Source of the DNA: Brachyspira pilosicoli P43/6/78
GTDB lineage: Bacteria > Spirochaetota > Brachyspiria > Brachyspirales > Brachyspiraceae
Direction: 5' to 3'
NCBI RefSeq assembly: GCF_000325665.1
Contig: NC_019908.1
Span: forward strand, 2,356,001 to 2,420,000
Length of the DNA stretch: 64,000 bases
Shown: positions 53,629 through 62,795 of the stretch, in pieces
Numbering within the stretch: position 1 is the stretch's first letter
How the letters are laid out: each line of letters starts with the position of its first letter
Notes under the pieces: generated by a model
Told to the model about the DNA's origin: nothing
Databases searched by the model: none
The model's input: only the letters and a program-made list of their open reading frames with translations
Made by a program: the position numbers and the translations under genes

Positions 53629-56202
53629 TTATCTTGAATAAGGAGTATTTTTAAGCGGCAATTCTGTTTGGAACTCGCCGTTAAATTTATAATATGCCAA
53701 AGCAACAGCAGGGGCAGTAGGTATACTAGAAATCTCTCCTATACCAGTAGCACCATAACCATAAGGAACACCTTCTTTTTCTATAATAATAGATTCAACA
53801 TCAGGTGTCTTATCAGCTCTGAATAATCCCAAAGTACCGAATTTTACTTTAGGAACACAATTTTCAAGCGGGAATTTTTCTGTTAAAGCATAACCTAAAG
53901 ACATTACAACTCCGCCCTCAATCTGTCCTTCTAAAGCTATAGGGTTAATCGCTTTTCCTATATCATGAGCAGCAACTACCTTTTGTATTGTACCATCTTC
54001 ATTAAGTATACATACTTGAGTAGCATAACTATAAGCCACGTGAGAAACAGGATTAGGTTTATCCACTCCCATTTTGTCAGTTATTGTGAGCCATTCTCCG
54101 TAATACTCTTTTCCTTCCAAGTCTTTTAAAGTTTTGCCGGAATCTAAATCTTTTTTAAGTTCTTCACAAGCTCTCTTACAAGCCTCACCTGTAATAAGTG
54201 TTTGTCTAGAACCTGAAGTAGTACCAGAATCTGGAGAAGTTGCAGTATTAGGCTGATGAACTATTATCTCATCATCATTTAAATTTAGAGTTTCACCTGC
54301 TATTTGATAAAGTACAGTAGCAATACCCTGACCAATACAAGAAGCAGCAGAATATACATTAACTTTTGAGTCTTTTATTAATAAACGAACTCTTCCAGTA
54401 TCAGGAAGCCCAACACCCACACCAGAGTTTTTCAAAGAACAAGCTATACCTACATATTTGTTGTTGTAGAATATATCTTTAACAGCCTCTAATGTTTCAA
54501 CAAGACCAGTAGAATCATCTGCTATTTGATAGTTAGGAAGTACCTGACCAGGACGAATAGCATTTCTGTATCTTATTTCCCAAGGGTCTAAACCGCACAT
54601 TTCAGCAAGCAAGTTTATATTCATCTCTGTAGCAAAACAAGATTGAGGAACACCAAAACCTCTGAATGGTCCAGTAGGAGGGTTATTAGTGTAGAAAGAT
54701 TTACCCTCTATATCTATAACATGATAATTATAAGGACCAGCAGCATGAGTACAAGCTCTTTGAAGTACAGGTCCGGATAATGAAGCATAAGCACCGGCAT
54801 CAGTTATTAAAGTAGCTTTCATAGCTGTAAGTATACCGTTTTCATCGCAAGCAGTAGTCATATCTATGCTCATAGGGTGGCGTTTAGGGTGCCAGTTAAT
54901 ACTTTCTTGTCTTGTAAGTTTAAATTTAACAGGTCTTTTTGTTCTATAAGCCATTATTGCAGCATAGTGCTGAACGCTCATATCTTCTTTACCGCCGAAA
55001 CCGCCGCCTACATACTTATTTTCTACTACAACCTTTTCAGGGTCTATTCCCAAAGCCATAGCTACTTCTCTTTTTGTATCATAAACACTCTGGTCGCTTG
55101 AATATACAAATATACCGTCACCATTAAAAGGCATAGCAACAGCAACCTCTGCTTCCATAAATGCATGCTCTGTCCAAGGAAGTTCATAATGTCTTGTAAC
55201 TTTATATTTTGATTTAGCTATTACTTCATCAGCATTGCCTTTAACTAATCTTTCATGAGTAAGTAAATTGCTTTCTCTATCTTCATGAACTAAAGGAGCA
55301 TTTTCTTTCATAGCTTCTTCAGGGTTTCTTACAAGAGGTAACTCTTCATATTCTATTTTTACTAAATCTCTAGCTTTTTTAGCAGTAGCTTCATCTTCAG
55401 CAACAATCAAAGCTAAACCGTCAGCAATAAATCTTGTAGTTTCGCCTTCTCCAATAAGCACGTCCCAGTCATGGAAAATATGACCAACTTTTTTTGCTCC
55501 AGGTAAATCTTTAGCAGTGATTATATCAACAACGCCTTTTAAAGCTTTTGCTTCGCTAATATCTATTTTTAATATTTTAGCTCTAGGGTATTTAGTTCTA
55601 ACAGCAACACCATAAAGCATACCTTCTATTTCAACATCATCACAATATTCACCAATACCAAGTGCTTTTTCTTTAGCATCCACTCTTACAATGTTTTTAT
55701 CGCCTAATTTTACTTTACCTTTGTATTCTTTAACATCAATATTTTCTCTAATCATTTTAGCTGCTAATTCAATAGCATCAATGATTTTTTTGTATCCAGT
55801 ACATCTGCAAATATTGTTTTTTATAGCAGCAACAATTTCAAGTCTTGTAGGGTTATTATTTTTATCAATTAACCCCTTAGCACATATCACCATACCAGGT
55901 ATACAGAATCCGCATTGCACAGCACCAGCAACTGCAAAAGCATGAGAATAAACATCTTTTTCTCTTTGAGTAAATCCTTCTATAGTTTGAACAGTCTTTC
56001 CTTGAAGTCTTCCTATAGTTTGTATACAAGCTTTAGTAGGTTTTCCATCTATTAATACAGTACAAGTTCCGCAAGCTCCTTCAGAGCAGCCGTCTTTTAC
56101 TGATTTACATTTACAATCATTCCTAAGAACGTCCATTAATTTTCTATCAGAGTCAAAGCTCATTTCTTTGCCATTAATTATAATCTTGGCACTTTCACCC
56201 AT
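53629..56202 (-). CDS. selenium-dependent xanthine dehydrogenase-type molybdenum hydroxylase
   Basis: An 857-residue fusion of Fe-S and molybdenum subunits with no FAD domain, the architecture of the Se-dependent XDH/XdhD family. The first [2Fe-2S] site is CKCKSVKDGCSEGACGTC near residue 31. The second is CGFCIPGM with ICRCTGYK near residues 97-139. The Moco part begins near residue 170 and has GGGFGGKEDMSVQHYA, TGPFRGFGVPQS, SAASCIGQGIATV and, at the end, YGYGATGIGEISS. It probably oxidises xanthine, hypoxanthine or a related purine. Electrons would leave through YgfK or ferredoxin instead of FAD. A stem-loop lies in the 100-base gap to ygfK upstream. Confidence 0.92.
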   Translation of the reverse strand: MGESAKIIINGKEMSFDSDRKLMDVLRNDCKCKSVKDGCSEGACGTCTVLIDGKPTKACIQTIGRLQGKTVQTIEGFTQREKDVYSHAFAVAGAVQCGFCIPGMVICAKGLIDKNNNPTRLEIVAAIKNNICRCTGYKKIIDAIELAAKMIRENIDVKEYKGKVKLGDKNIVRVDAKEKALGIGEYCDDVEIEGMLYGVAVRTKYPRAKILKIDISEAKALKGVVDIITAKDLPGAKKVGHIFHDWDVLIGEGETTRFIADGLALIVAEDEATAKKARDLVKIEYEELPLVRNPEEAMKENAPLVHEDRESNLLTHERLVKGNADEVIAKSKYKVTRHYELPWTEHAFMEAEVAVAMPFNGDGIFVYSSDQSVYDTKREVAMALGIDPEKVVVENKYVGGGFGGKEDMSVQHYAAIMAYRTKRPVKFKLTRQESINWHPKRHPMSIDMTTACDENGILTAMKATLITDAGAYASLSGPVLQRACTHAAGPYNYHVIDIEGKSFYTNNPPTGPFRGFGVPQSCFATEMNINLLAEMCGLDPWEIRYRNAIRPGQVLPNYQIADDSTGLVETLEAVKDIFYNNKYVGIACSLKNSGVGVGLPDTGRVRLLIKDSKVNVYSAASCIGQGIATVLYQIAGETLNLNDDEIIVHQPNTATSPDSGTTSGSRQTLITGEACKRACEELKKDLDSGKTLKDLEGKEYYGEWLTITDKMGVDKPNPVSHVAYSYATQVCILNEDGTIQKVVAAHDIGKAINPIALEGQIEGGVVMSLGYALTEKFPLENCVPKVKFGTLGLFRADKTPDVESIIIEKEGVPYGYGATGIGEISSIPTAPAVALAYYKFNGEFQTELPLKNTPYSR

Positions 56203-56241
56203 TATTATACCTCCAATTTTAATAATATATTAACAAAATAA

Positions 56242-56278
56242 ACATAACAATGAATTATAAAAAAATCCATTGTTATGT
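56242..56278 (-). other. intercistronic stem-loop between ygfK and xdh
   Basis: ACATAACAATG (56242-56252) and CATTGTTATGT (56268-56278) are perfectly complementary over 11 bp with a 15-base loop. The minus strand continues TTATTTTG, too weak for efficient termination. It may be an attenuator or an mRNA-stabilising element. Confidence 0.6.
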
Positions 56279-56302
56279 TATATATAAAATATAATAATTA
56301 AA

Positions 56303-59278
56303 TTATTTTAATATTAAATATTTATAATTATTAAATACGCTATCAACTATGCTATAAACTCCATTAAAGTTTTTAGAACTTCCAGCTTTATAAGATTCTT
56401 CTTTGCCGTCAATTCTAAGTTTAGCATTTCCTTCTTTATCTAAGAATAAGAAACCATCATTTTTAGAGTTTTTCATATCATCTGCAGTAGCAAATAATGT
56501 AAACTTATCTTTATAAGGAGCAGAACTATAAGGACAGAATGTTTCACAGTTACCGCATTCATTACACATATAATCAACGTGTATAATTTGTGATATTTTA
56601 GCTCCGCCTTCAACTTTAATTGATACATTTGCTCTGTTAGGACAAACCTCTGTGCAGCTTTCACATATATAATCACAGCTTAAACATCTAGTAGCTTCAG
56701 GGTCTTTTGATACCTCTTTTAAGTTACCTTTTTTGCTGTAAGAAATCTCTTCAGTAGAAACAGAAGCTAAATCAGGAGCAATTGCTTTTCCTAAAATAGA
56801 TTCAGCAACAACTCTAGCATCTCTTATAGCCTCAACTATAGTAGCAGCACCATATAAACCATCACCAGCAACATAAACATTTTTAATAGATGATTCATTA
56901 TTAGCATTGCATTTTGGCTTGCCTTTATCATCAACATCTATACCGTTAGATTTATAGAAGTCAGATTCAATTTGCTCACCAATAGAAGCTATTACTGTGT
57001 TAGCAGGAACTTCTACTGTTTCATTAGTTTCAACAACGTTTCTTCTGCCTTTTTCATCATAGTCAGATAATTCCATTTTTTTACAAAGAAGTTTGCCGTT
57101 TTCTAATTTAACAGGTGCAAGTAGTTCCATAAACTCAACACCATCTTCTAAAGCTTCTTTTAACTCTTCTTCATGTGCAGGCATATATCTTTTAGTTCTT
57201 CTATAAACTAATCTAACATTTTTTACACCCTTATTTTTCTTAGCAGCACGAGCAGCGTCCATAGCAGTGTTACCGCCTCCGATTACTACTACATTCTCAC
57301 CTAATTCAACATTACCATTAGTTTTATTGAATTCTTCTAAGAATTTAAGAGCATTCATAGATTCACCTGCTTCAAGTTTTAAAGGCATATTTTTATGAGC
57401 ACCTATACAAACAATAGTGTAGTCATAATTTTTAGCAAACTCTTTTATATCTTTTATCTCTTTGCCAAGTTCAAATTTAACACCCATTTGTTTGCATAAA
57501 CTTATATCATTTCCAATCTCTTCAGCTGTAATTCTAAATCTTGGTATAATATTAGCAACTACACCACCAGCTTTTTCTCTCTTATCAAATACTGTAACTT
57601 CCACTCCAGCACGAGCCAAGAAGAAAGCAGCAGAAAGACCAGCAGGACCAGCACCTATAACACCAGCTTTTTTACCTATAGAAGGAGCAGCTTTTAATGT
57701 GCCAATTACTTTGCTGTATCCAGCTTTAGCAGCTTCCAATTTGCAAGCTCTAATACTTACAGGCTCTTCATAGAATTGTCTAGTACATTTATCCATACAA
57801 GTATGAGGACATAATATACCAGTAGCAAATGGAAGAGCATTTTTCTCTATTATTACTTTGAAAGATTCTTCATATTGTCCTTTAGAATTAAGTCTTATAT
57901 AAGTAGTTAAGTCTTGATGTATAGGACAAGTTTCCATACAAGGAGCTATATAACAATCAACTAAAGGCACTTTTTTATTAACTTTTCTGCTTGCAAGAGG
58001 TTTAATAGGCTTAACATGATGCTTGCTTTTTTTACCCCATTCAATAATTTTTTCTGTCTTAGCAACATCTACTTTTGTAAATGCCTTAGGGTCTTTAAGG
58101 TTTTTAGCTATTTGCTCTCCTCTTTGATAACCGCCTGTTTTTAAGAAAGTAGTAGCCATAGTTACAGGCCATATTCCTGCATCTATTACATCATTAATAT
58201 TAAAATAATCACAACCACCAGAATATGATATTCTTAATTTTCCGTCAAAATCTTTACTTAATCTTGAAGCTACTGTCATAGAAAGAGGGAATAAAGACTT
58301 ACCAGACATATACATCTCTTCAGATGGCAATTCTTTTTGCTTAACATCTACAGGGAATGTATTAGTAATTTTTACACCGAATGAGAGTGAATTGTCTTCA
58401 GCTAATTTTTGAAGTCTTTGAAGCATAGGAACAGCATCGCTATACTGCAAGTCATCATTAAAGTGGAAATCAGTAAATGATATATAATCATAACCCATTT
58501 CATCTAAAGTTTTTCTAGCATAATCATAACCTAAAAGAGTAGGGTTACATTTTACGAATGTGTTCAATTTTTTTTCTGTAATTAAATAAGAAGCTATTTT
58601 CTCTATTTCTGTAGGAGGACAGCCATGAAGAGTAGATAATGTAACAGAATTACAAATATCAGCATTAATTTTATCAATATCTTCTTTTTTGAAGTTTTTA
58701 AATCTGCTTATATTATTAGTAAGCCATTCTTTACATTCTTTGAATATAGGAGTGTTTGAAGCATTTTTCATGCCTTCAATAAAGTTATCAATTTTTTCAG
58801 TTTTAATGCCTTCATAATCATAACCAACAGACATATTAAACTGAAAACCGTCCATCTCTCCTAAATCCCATTCTTTAGCAATTACTTTTAAAGCAACCCA
58901 AGCCTTAACATATTCATCAAAAGCTTGAGGTACATAAAGCTCAGTAGACCATTCACAGTTATAACATTCATCATTAGCAGTGATACAAGGTTTAGCAACA
59001 CATTTGCTTAATTCTTCACCGTCCATTTTTTGTACTGTTTTAAGTTCAAAGAATCTGCTTCCTGTATAATAAGCAGCTATTATATTTTGAGCCAACTGAG
59101 TATGAGGTCCTGCAGCAGGTCCTATAGGAGTTTCTAATTTTCTTCCAAAAATTTCATAATATTTAGCTTTATCAGCTTTGAATGCCCTTGAAATACCAAA
59201 TACCTTACCAGATTTTTTTTCTTCCAAAACCCAGTTCATAAGGTTTCCAAAAGGAATAGGGGTCATTACATCACTCAT
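56303..59278 (-). CDS. ygfK: YgfK-type putative selenate reductase/oxidoreductase subunit
   Basis: A 991-residue Fe-S flavoprotein. Residues 1-430 are a dihydroorotate-dehydrogenase-like barrel (PIGPAAGPHTQLAQNI). Fe-S motifs follow near 445-500 (CYIAPCMETCPIHQDL, CPHTCMDKCTRQF). A glutamate-synthase-like FAD/NAD(P) module follows, with GVIGAGPAGLSAAFFLARAG near residue 540 and VVIGGGNTAMDAARAAK near 670. The C-terminus has CLSCDYICESCTEVCP and CNECGNCETFCPYSSAPYKD. It is named for selenate reduction in E. coli, but its presence in purine clusters suggests it moves electrons to or from a purine intermediate. Second gene of the operon, after ssnA. Confidence 0.92.
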   Translation of the reverse strand: MSDVMTPIPFGNLMNWVLEEKKSGKVFGISRAFKADKAKYYEIFGRKLETPIGPAAGPHTQLAQNIIAAYYTGSRFFELKTVQKMDGEELSKCVAKPCITANDECYNCEWSTELYVPQAFDEYVKAWVALKVIAKEWDLGEMDGFQFNMSVGYDYEGIKTEKIDNFIEGMKNASNTPIFKECKEWLTNNISRFKNFKKEDIDKINADICNSVTLSTLHGCPPTEIEKIASYLITEKKLNTFVKCNPTLLGYDYARKTLDEMGYDYISFTDFHFNDDLQYSDAVPMLQRLQKLAEDNSLSFGVKITNTFPVDVKQKELPSEEMYMSGKSLFPLSMTVASRLSKDFDGKLRISYSGGCDYFNINDVIDAGIWPVTMATTFLKTGGYQRGEQIAKNLKDPKAFTKVDVAKTEKIIEWGKKSKHHVKPIKPLASRKVNKKVPLVDCYIAPCMETCPIHQDLTTYIRLNSKGQYEESFKVIIEKNALPFATGILCPHTCMDKCTRQFYEEPVSIRACKLEAAKAGYSKVIGTLKAAPSIGKKAGVIGAGPAGLSAAFFLARAGVEVTVFDKREKAGGVVANIIPRFRITAEEIGNDISLCKQMGVKFELGKEIKDIKEFAKNYDYTIVCIGAHKNMPLKLEAGESMNALKFLEEFNKTNGNVELGENVVVIGGGNTAMDAARAAKKNKGVKNVRLVYRRTKRYMPAHEEELKEALEDGVEFMELLAPVKLENGKLLCKKMELSDYDEKGRRNVVETNETVEVPANTVIASIGEQIESDFYKSNGIDVDDKGKPKCNANNESSIKNVYVAGDGLYGAATIVEAIRDARVVAESILGKAIAPDLASVSTEEISYSKKGNLKEVSKDPEATRCLSCDYICESCTEVCPNRANVSIKVEGGAKISQIIHVDYMCNECGNCETFCPYSSAPYKDKFTLFATADDMKNSKNDGFLFLDKEGNAKLRIDGKEESYKAGSSKNFNGVYSIVDSVFNNYKYLILK

Positions 59279-59326
59279 TTATAATCCTCCAATTATATTA
59301 ATTAATACTGTTTTAAAAAATTTAGA

Positions 59327-59353
59327 GTAATGGAGCAAAATACACCCCATTAC
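59327..59353 (-). other. intercistronic stem-loop between ssnA and ygfK
   Basis: GTAATGG (59327-59333) pairs with CCATTAC (59347-59353); the minus strand then reads TCTAAATTTTTT. A weak terminator or attenuator between the first two genes of the operon. Confidence 0.5.
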
Positions 59354-59374
59354 TTGAAATATAATATATTTAAA

Positions 59375-60706
59375 TTATTTGTTAATTTGTTTCCAAAGTT
59401 TAGCAGACTCTTCTCTTATTTTAGCATAAGCAGCATCTTCATCAATTTTTGTAAGTTTTCTGTCTCTCATCAATACTTCACCGTTACAAACAGTAGTATT
59501 AACATGTCCTCCGTTCATACCAAATAATATATGTCCGTTTATGTTTTTATCGCTTAATTCTGTGTAATTTTTATAATCCATAATAATAACATCAGCAGCA
59601 GCTCCCTCTTTAAGTACGCCTAAAGGAGTATCGAAGAATCTATTAGCTATTTTAGCATTATTTTCAAATAGCATTGTAGGTAATTCGCCCCAAGCAGCAT
59701 TAGGGTCGCATAAATGATGTTTATGAAGTACATTAGCAACTTTGTATGATTCTATCATATCATGAGTATATCCATCAGTACCTAAGCCTGTTAATATGCC
59801 TTTTTTCATCAATTCCATAGTAGGAGGACAGCCGCAAGCATTACCCATATTAGATTCAGGGTTATGAGAAGTCATAGTGTCAGTTTCTTTTATTAAATCC
59901 ATTTCATGAGGATTAACATATATACAATGTACAAGTAAAGTATGAGGACCAAGCACTTTCCAATCAAACAATCTATCAACCACTCTTTTTCCATGGTCTT
60001 TAAGACAAGCATGTAAATCTTCTATACCCTCAGCAACGTGAATATGGCAGCCTATACCATCTGGTAAATCTTTCATACAAGCTTCCATAGTTTTGTCAGA
60101 AATAGTGAAAGAAGCATGCATTCCCATCATACCTTTAATCATATCTGTTTTATCAGCCATAGCATGCTTAATAAAGTCAAGATTTTCTTTAATAGAAGCC
60201 TTAGATTTAGCCTCTCCGTCTCTGTCAGAAACTTCATAACATAAAGAAGTACGAACTCCCATAGTTTTAGCAGCTTCTTCTATAGCAAACAATGAGCCTT
60301 CAATATGCCCAAAGCTAGCATGGTGGTCAAATACTGTAGTAACACCATTTTTAATAGATTCTATATAAGTAGCCATTGCACTTTGTTTAGTTTGCTCTAA
60401 AGTAAGATTTCTATCTATAGTCCACCACATACCGTCTAATATTTCTAAAAAGCCTTTAGGGTTATAACCATTTATGCTGAAACCTCTAGCCATAGCAGAG
60501 TAAATATGTTCATGAACATTTATAAATGCAGGCATAATAATGCTTCCTTTAGCATCTATAAACTCAGCATCTTTATATTTTGCTTTTAAATCTGAAGTTT
60601 TGCCAACTTCTTTAATTAATCTTCCATCACAAAGAACTGCACCGTCTTCTATAAATGGTTTAGCAGAATCTCTAGTTATTAATTTACCTCCGCCTATTAA
60701 TAGCAT
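59375..60706 (-). CDS. ssnA: SsnA-type putative aminohydrolase
   Basis: A 443-residue amidohydrolase of the chlorohydrolase/guanine deaminase-like group. Metal site: FINVHEHIYSAMARG near residue 63. GCHIHVAEG is near residue 219, LVHCIYVNPHEM near residue 253, and GLGTDGYTHDM near residue 312 (catalytic Asp). MMGMHASFTISDKTM is also typical. E. coli SsnA lies in the yge/ygf selenium cluster and is needed for anaerobic urate breakdown in gut bacteria carrying these genes; its exact substrate is not certain. First gene of ssnA-ygfK-xdh-yqeB, divergent from the regulator at 60917. GGGGGAA precedes the ATG. Confidence 0.9.
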   Translation of the reverse strand: MLLIGGGKLITRDSAKPFIEDGAVLCDGRLIKEVGKTSDLKAKYKDAEFIDAKGSIIMPAFINVHEHIYSAMARGFSINGYNPKGFLEILDGMWWTIDRNLTLEQTKQSAMATYIESIKNGVTTVFDHHASFGHIEGSLFAIEEAAKTMGVRTSLCYEVSDRDGEAKSKASIKENLDFIKHAMADKTDMIKGMMGMHASFTISDKTMEACMKDLPDGIGCHIHVAEGIEDLHACLKDHGKRVVDRLFDWKVLGPHTLLVHCIYVNPHEMDLIKETDTMTSHNPESNMGNACGCPPTMELMKKGILTGLGTDGYTHDMIESYKVANVLHKHHLCDPNAAWGELPTMLFENNAKIANRFFDTPLGVLKEGAAADVIIMDYKNYTELSDKNINGHILFGMNGGHVNTTVCNGEVLMRDRKLTKIDEDAAYAKIREESAKLWKQINK

Positions 60707-60757
60707 ATATTCCCCCTAAAATTTCATATTTTTATAATTTATAATCTATATTTTAAT

Positions 60758-60786
60758 AGGATATTAAAAAAAGTTGATTTGTCAAC
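60758..60786 (-). promoter_or_regulatory. promoter of ssnA-ygfK-xdh-yqeB with overlapping small dyad
   Basis: On the minus strand TTGACA (60785-60780) is followed 16 bases later by TATCCT (60763-60758). GTTGA-TTTG-TCAAC (60773-60786) overlaps the -35, so a bound regulator would block polymerase. Confidence 0.5.
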
Positions 60787-60810
60787 GAATTTGTATAAAA
60801 AATTCAAAAA

Positions 60811-60853
60811 TTTTTAGATTTTTTGTTGAAAATCTAAAAAAAATTAGTATACT
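60811..60853 (+). promoter_or_regulatory. promoter of the regulator gene embedded in a 12-bp inverted repeat
   Basis: TTTTTAGATTTT (60811-60822) and AAAATCTAAAAA (60829-60840) form a perfect 12-bp inverted repeat around TTGTTG. The -35 TTGAAA (60826-60831) lies partly inside it, and TATACT (60848-60853) follows after 16 bases. This is the best candidate operator for the divergent purine genes. Confidence 0.6.
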
Positions 60854-60916
60854 ATAAACGTATCAATTAATGAAGTTATAGATTTTAAGTATATAGTAGC
60901 TTTTTATAGGATATTT

Positions 60917-61570
60917 ATGAGTTCTAATATAATACTAGAGACTTTAGTAAGCGTGGCACATGGTATAGCAAGGCAATTTGGCAACAATTGCGAAGTTTGT
61001 ATTCATGAATTGAAAGAGGAAGATTTAGAGCATACAATTCTTTTTATCATTAATGGCGGTATTACAGGCAGAAAAGTAGGCGAAGGTGCTTCAAATGTAG
61101 TATTAAAGACTATAGAGAAAATAAAAAAGGGAGAACCTATAGTTGACCATTTATCTTATCTTACAAAAGCATCAAATGGCAAAATATTAAAGTCTTCAAC
61201 AGTATTTATAAAAGATATGGAAGGAAAATATAGATATATACTTTCTATAAACTTTGATATAAGCAGTTTTATTCCATTTAAGAGTGATTTAGATTTATTG
61301 CTTCAAACAGAAGATAAATCTAAGCTTGAAGAGATACCAAACAGTGCTCAGGAATTAATGGAAAAGCTTATATTAAAAAGTGAGGAATTGATAGGAAAAC
61401 CTGCTTCTATAATGAATAAAGATGAAAAAATAAAGGCTATAAAATTTTTAAATGACTCTGGAGTATTTTTAATAACAAAATCCGGAGATAAAGTATCAAA
61501 TCATTTTGGAATAAGTAAATTCACTCTATATAATTATATAGATTCAAAAAAGGAGGAAGTAAATGAGTGA
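60917..61570 (+). CDS. YheO-like PAS/helix-turn-helix transcriptional regulator
   Basis: A 217-residue regulator. Residues 1-115 are a YheO-like PAS domain (VAHGIARQFGNNCEVCIHEL at the start, then NGKILKSSTVFIKDMEGKYR). The C-terminal 60 residues hold a DNA-binding helix-turn-helix (IKFLNDSGVFLITKSGDKVS, then HFGISKFTLYNYI). Regulators of this kind (for example DauR) sense small amino-acid-like ligands and control adjacent catabolic genes. It is divergent from ssnA and overlaps the start of ygeX by eight bases, so it probably controls both arms. The inverted repeat at 60811 is a likely binding site. Inference from context. Confidence 0.83.
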   Translation: MSSNIILETLVSVAHGIARQFGNNCEVCIHELKEEDLEHTILFIINGGITGRKVGEGASNVVLKTIEKIKKGEPIVDHLSYLTKASNGKILKSSTVFIKDMEGKYRYILSINFDISSFIPFKSDLDLLLQTEDKSKLEEIPNSAQELMEKLILKSEELIGKPASIMNKDEKIKAIKFLNDSGVFLITKSGDKVSNHFGISKFTLYNYIDSKKEEVNE

Positions 61571-62756
61571 GCTTAAATGGGCAGAAAATAAAATGCCTAA
61601 GTCAGATGACAAAAATTTACCAATAATGTCTATTGAGGAAGTAAAGAAGGCAAAAGCTTTTCATCAAAGTTTCCCTCAATATACACAAACACCATTATCT
61701 GAATTAAAAGAAATGGCAAAATATTTAGGTTTAGGAACTATAAAAGTAAAAGATGAGTCATATAGATTTGGTCTTAATGCTTTTAAAGTATTAGGCGGTT
61801 CTTACTCTATGGCTAGATATATAGCTCAAAAAATGGGAAAAGATGTAAGCGAATTCCCTTATGATGTATTAACTTCAAAAAAATTAAAAGATGAGTTCGG
61901 TCAAGCTACTTTCTTCTCAGCTACAGATGGTAACCATGGTAGAGGAGTTGCTTGGGCTGCTAATAAATTAGGACAAAAATCAGTAATTTTTATGCCTAAA
62001 GGCTCAACAGAAACAAGATTAAAAAACATTCAAGCTGAAGGAGCTACTGCTACAATAGAAGAATATAACTATGATGAATGTGTTAGAAAAGCTGCTGCAG
62101 AAGCTGCAAAGGTTCCTAATGGAGTAGTTGTACAAGATACTGCTTGGGAAGGCTATGAAGAGATACCTGCTTGGATTATGCAAGGTTATGGTACTATGGC
62201 TTTAGAAGCTGATGAGCAATTTGGCGAAAGACCTACACATGTATTTGTACAGGCTGGTGTTGGTTCTTTAGCTGGTGCTATGGTTGGATATTTTGCTAAC
62301 AAATATAAAGATAATCCTCCTGTAATGGTTGTAGTAGAAGCTGAAGCTGCTGCTTGTTTATATAAAGGTGCTGTAGCAGGAGACGGAAAAATAAGAATAG
62401 TTGAAGGCGATTTAAATACTATTATGGCTGGACTTGCTTGCGGTGAGCCTAATATTACTTCTTGGGATATACTTAAAAATCATGCTGATTGTTTTATAGC
62501 TGCTGAAGATGTAGTTGCTGCAAGAGGTATGAGAATGCTTTCTGCTCCATTAAAAGGAGACCCTCAAGTGGTATCTGGTGAATCTGGTGCTGCTCCTTTC
62601 GGTGCTTTGGCTACTATAATGCTTAATGATGAATATACTGAATTAAGAAAAAAATTAAAACTTGATTCTAATTCTAAAGTATTATTATTCAGCACAGAAG
62701 GCGATACTGACCCAATTAGATGGAAAAATATTATTTGGGAAGCAAAAGAGAGATAA
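61563..62756 (+). CDS. ygeX: diaminopropionate ammonia-lyase
   Basis: A 397-residue PLP enzyme cleaving 2,3-diaminopropionate to pyruvate and ammonia. Fold type II motifs: YRFGLNAFKVLGGSYSMAR with the PLP Lys near residue 74, FSATDGNHGRGVAWAANKLG near residue 116, QAGVGSLAGAMVG near residue 228 and LFSTEGDTDPIRWKN at the end. The length matches YgeX. It overlaps the regulator stop by eight bases, with GGAGG just before the ATG, and precedes ygeY by 39 bases. YgeX is part of the anaerobic urate/purine route described in gut bacteria, where diaminopropionate-type compounds are intermediates. Confidence 0.95.
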   Translation: MSELKWAENKMPKSDDKNLPIMSIEEVKKAKAFHQSFPQYTQTPLSELKEMAKYLGLGTIKVKDESYRFGLNAFKVLGGSYSMARYIAQKMGKDVSEFPYDVLTSKKLKDEFGQATFFSATDGNHGRGVAWAANKLGQKSVIFMPKGSTETRLKNIQAEGATATIEEYNYDECVRKAAAEAAKVPNGVVVQDTAWEGYEEIPAWIMQGYGTMALEADEQFGERPTHVFVQAGVGSLAGAMVGYFANKYKDNPPVMVVVEAEAAACLYKGAVAGDGKIRIVEGDLNTIMAGLACGEPNITSWDILKNHADCFIAAEDVVAARGMRMLSAPLKGDPQVVSGESGAAPFGALATIMLNDEYTELRKKLKLDSNSKVLLFSTEGDTDPIRWKNIIWEAKER

Positions 62757-62795
62757 TAATTTTTTATATATATATAATTTTAGGGAGAAATAAAA

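Noticed and set aside
53629-56202. Selenocysteine codon in the molybdenum hydroxylase
   Set aside because: The frame has no internal TGA; in this family selenium is a labile cofactor, not selenocysteine.
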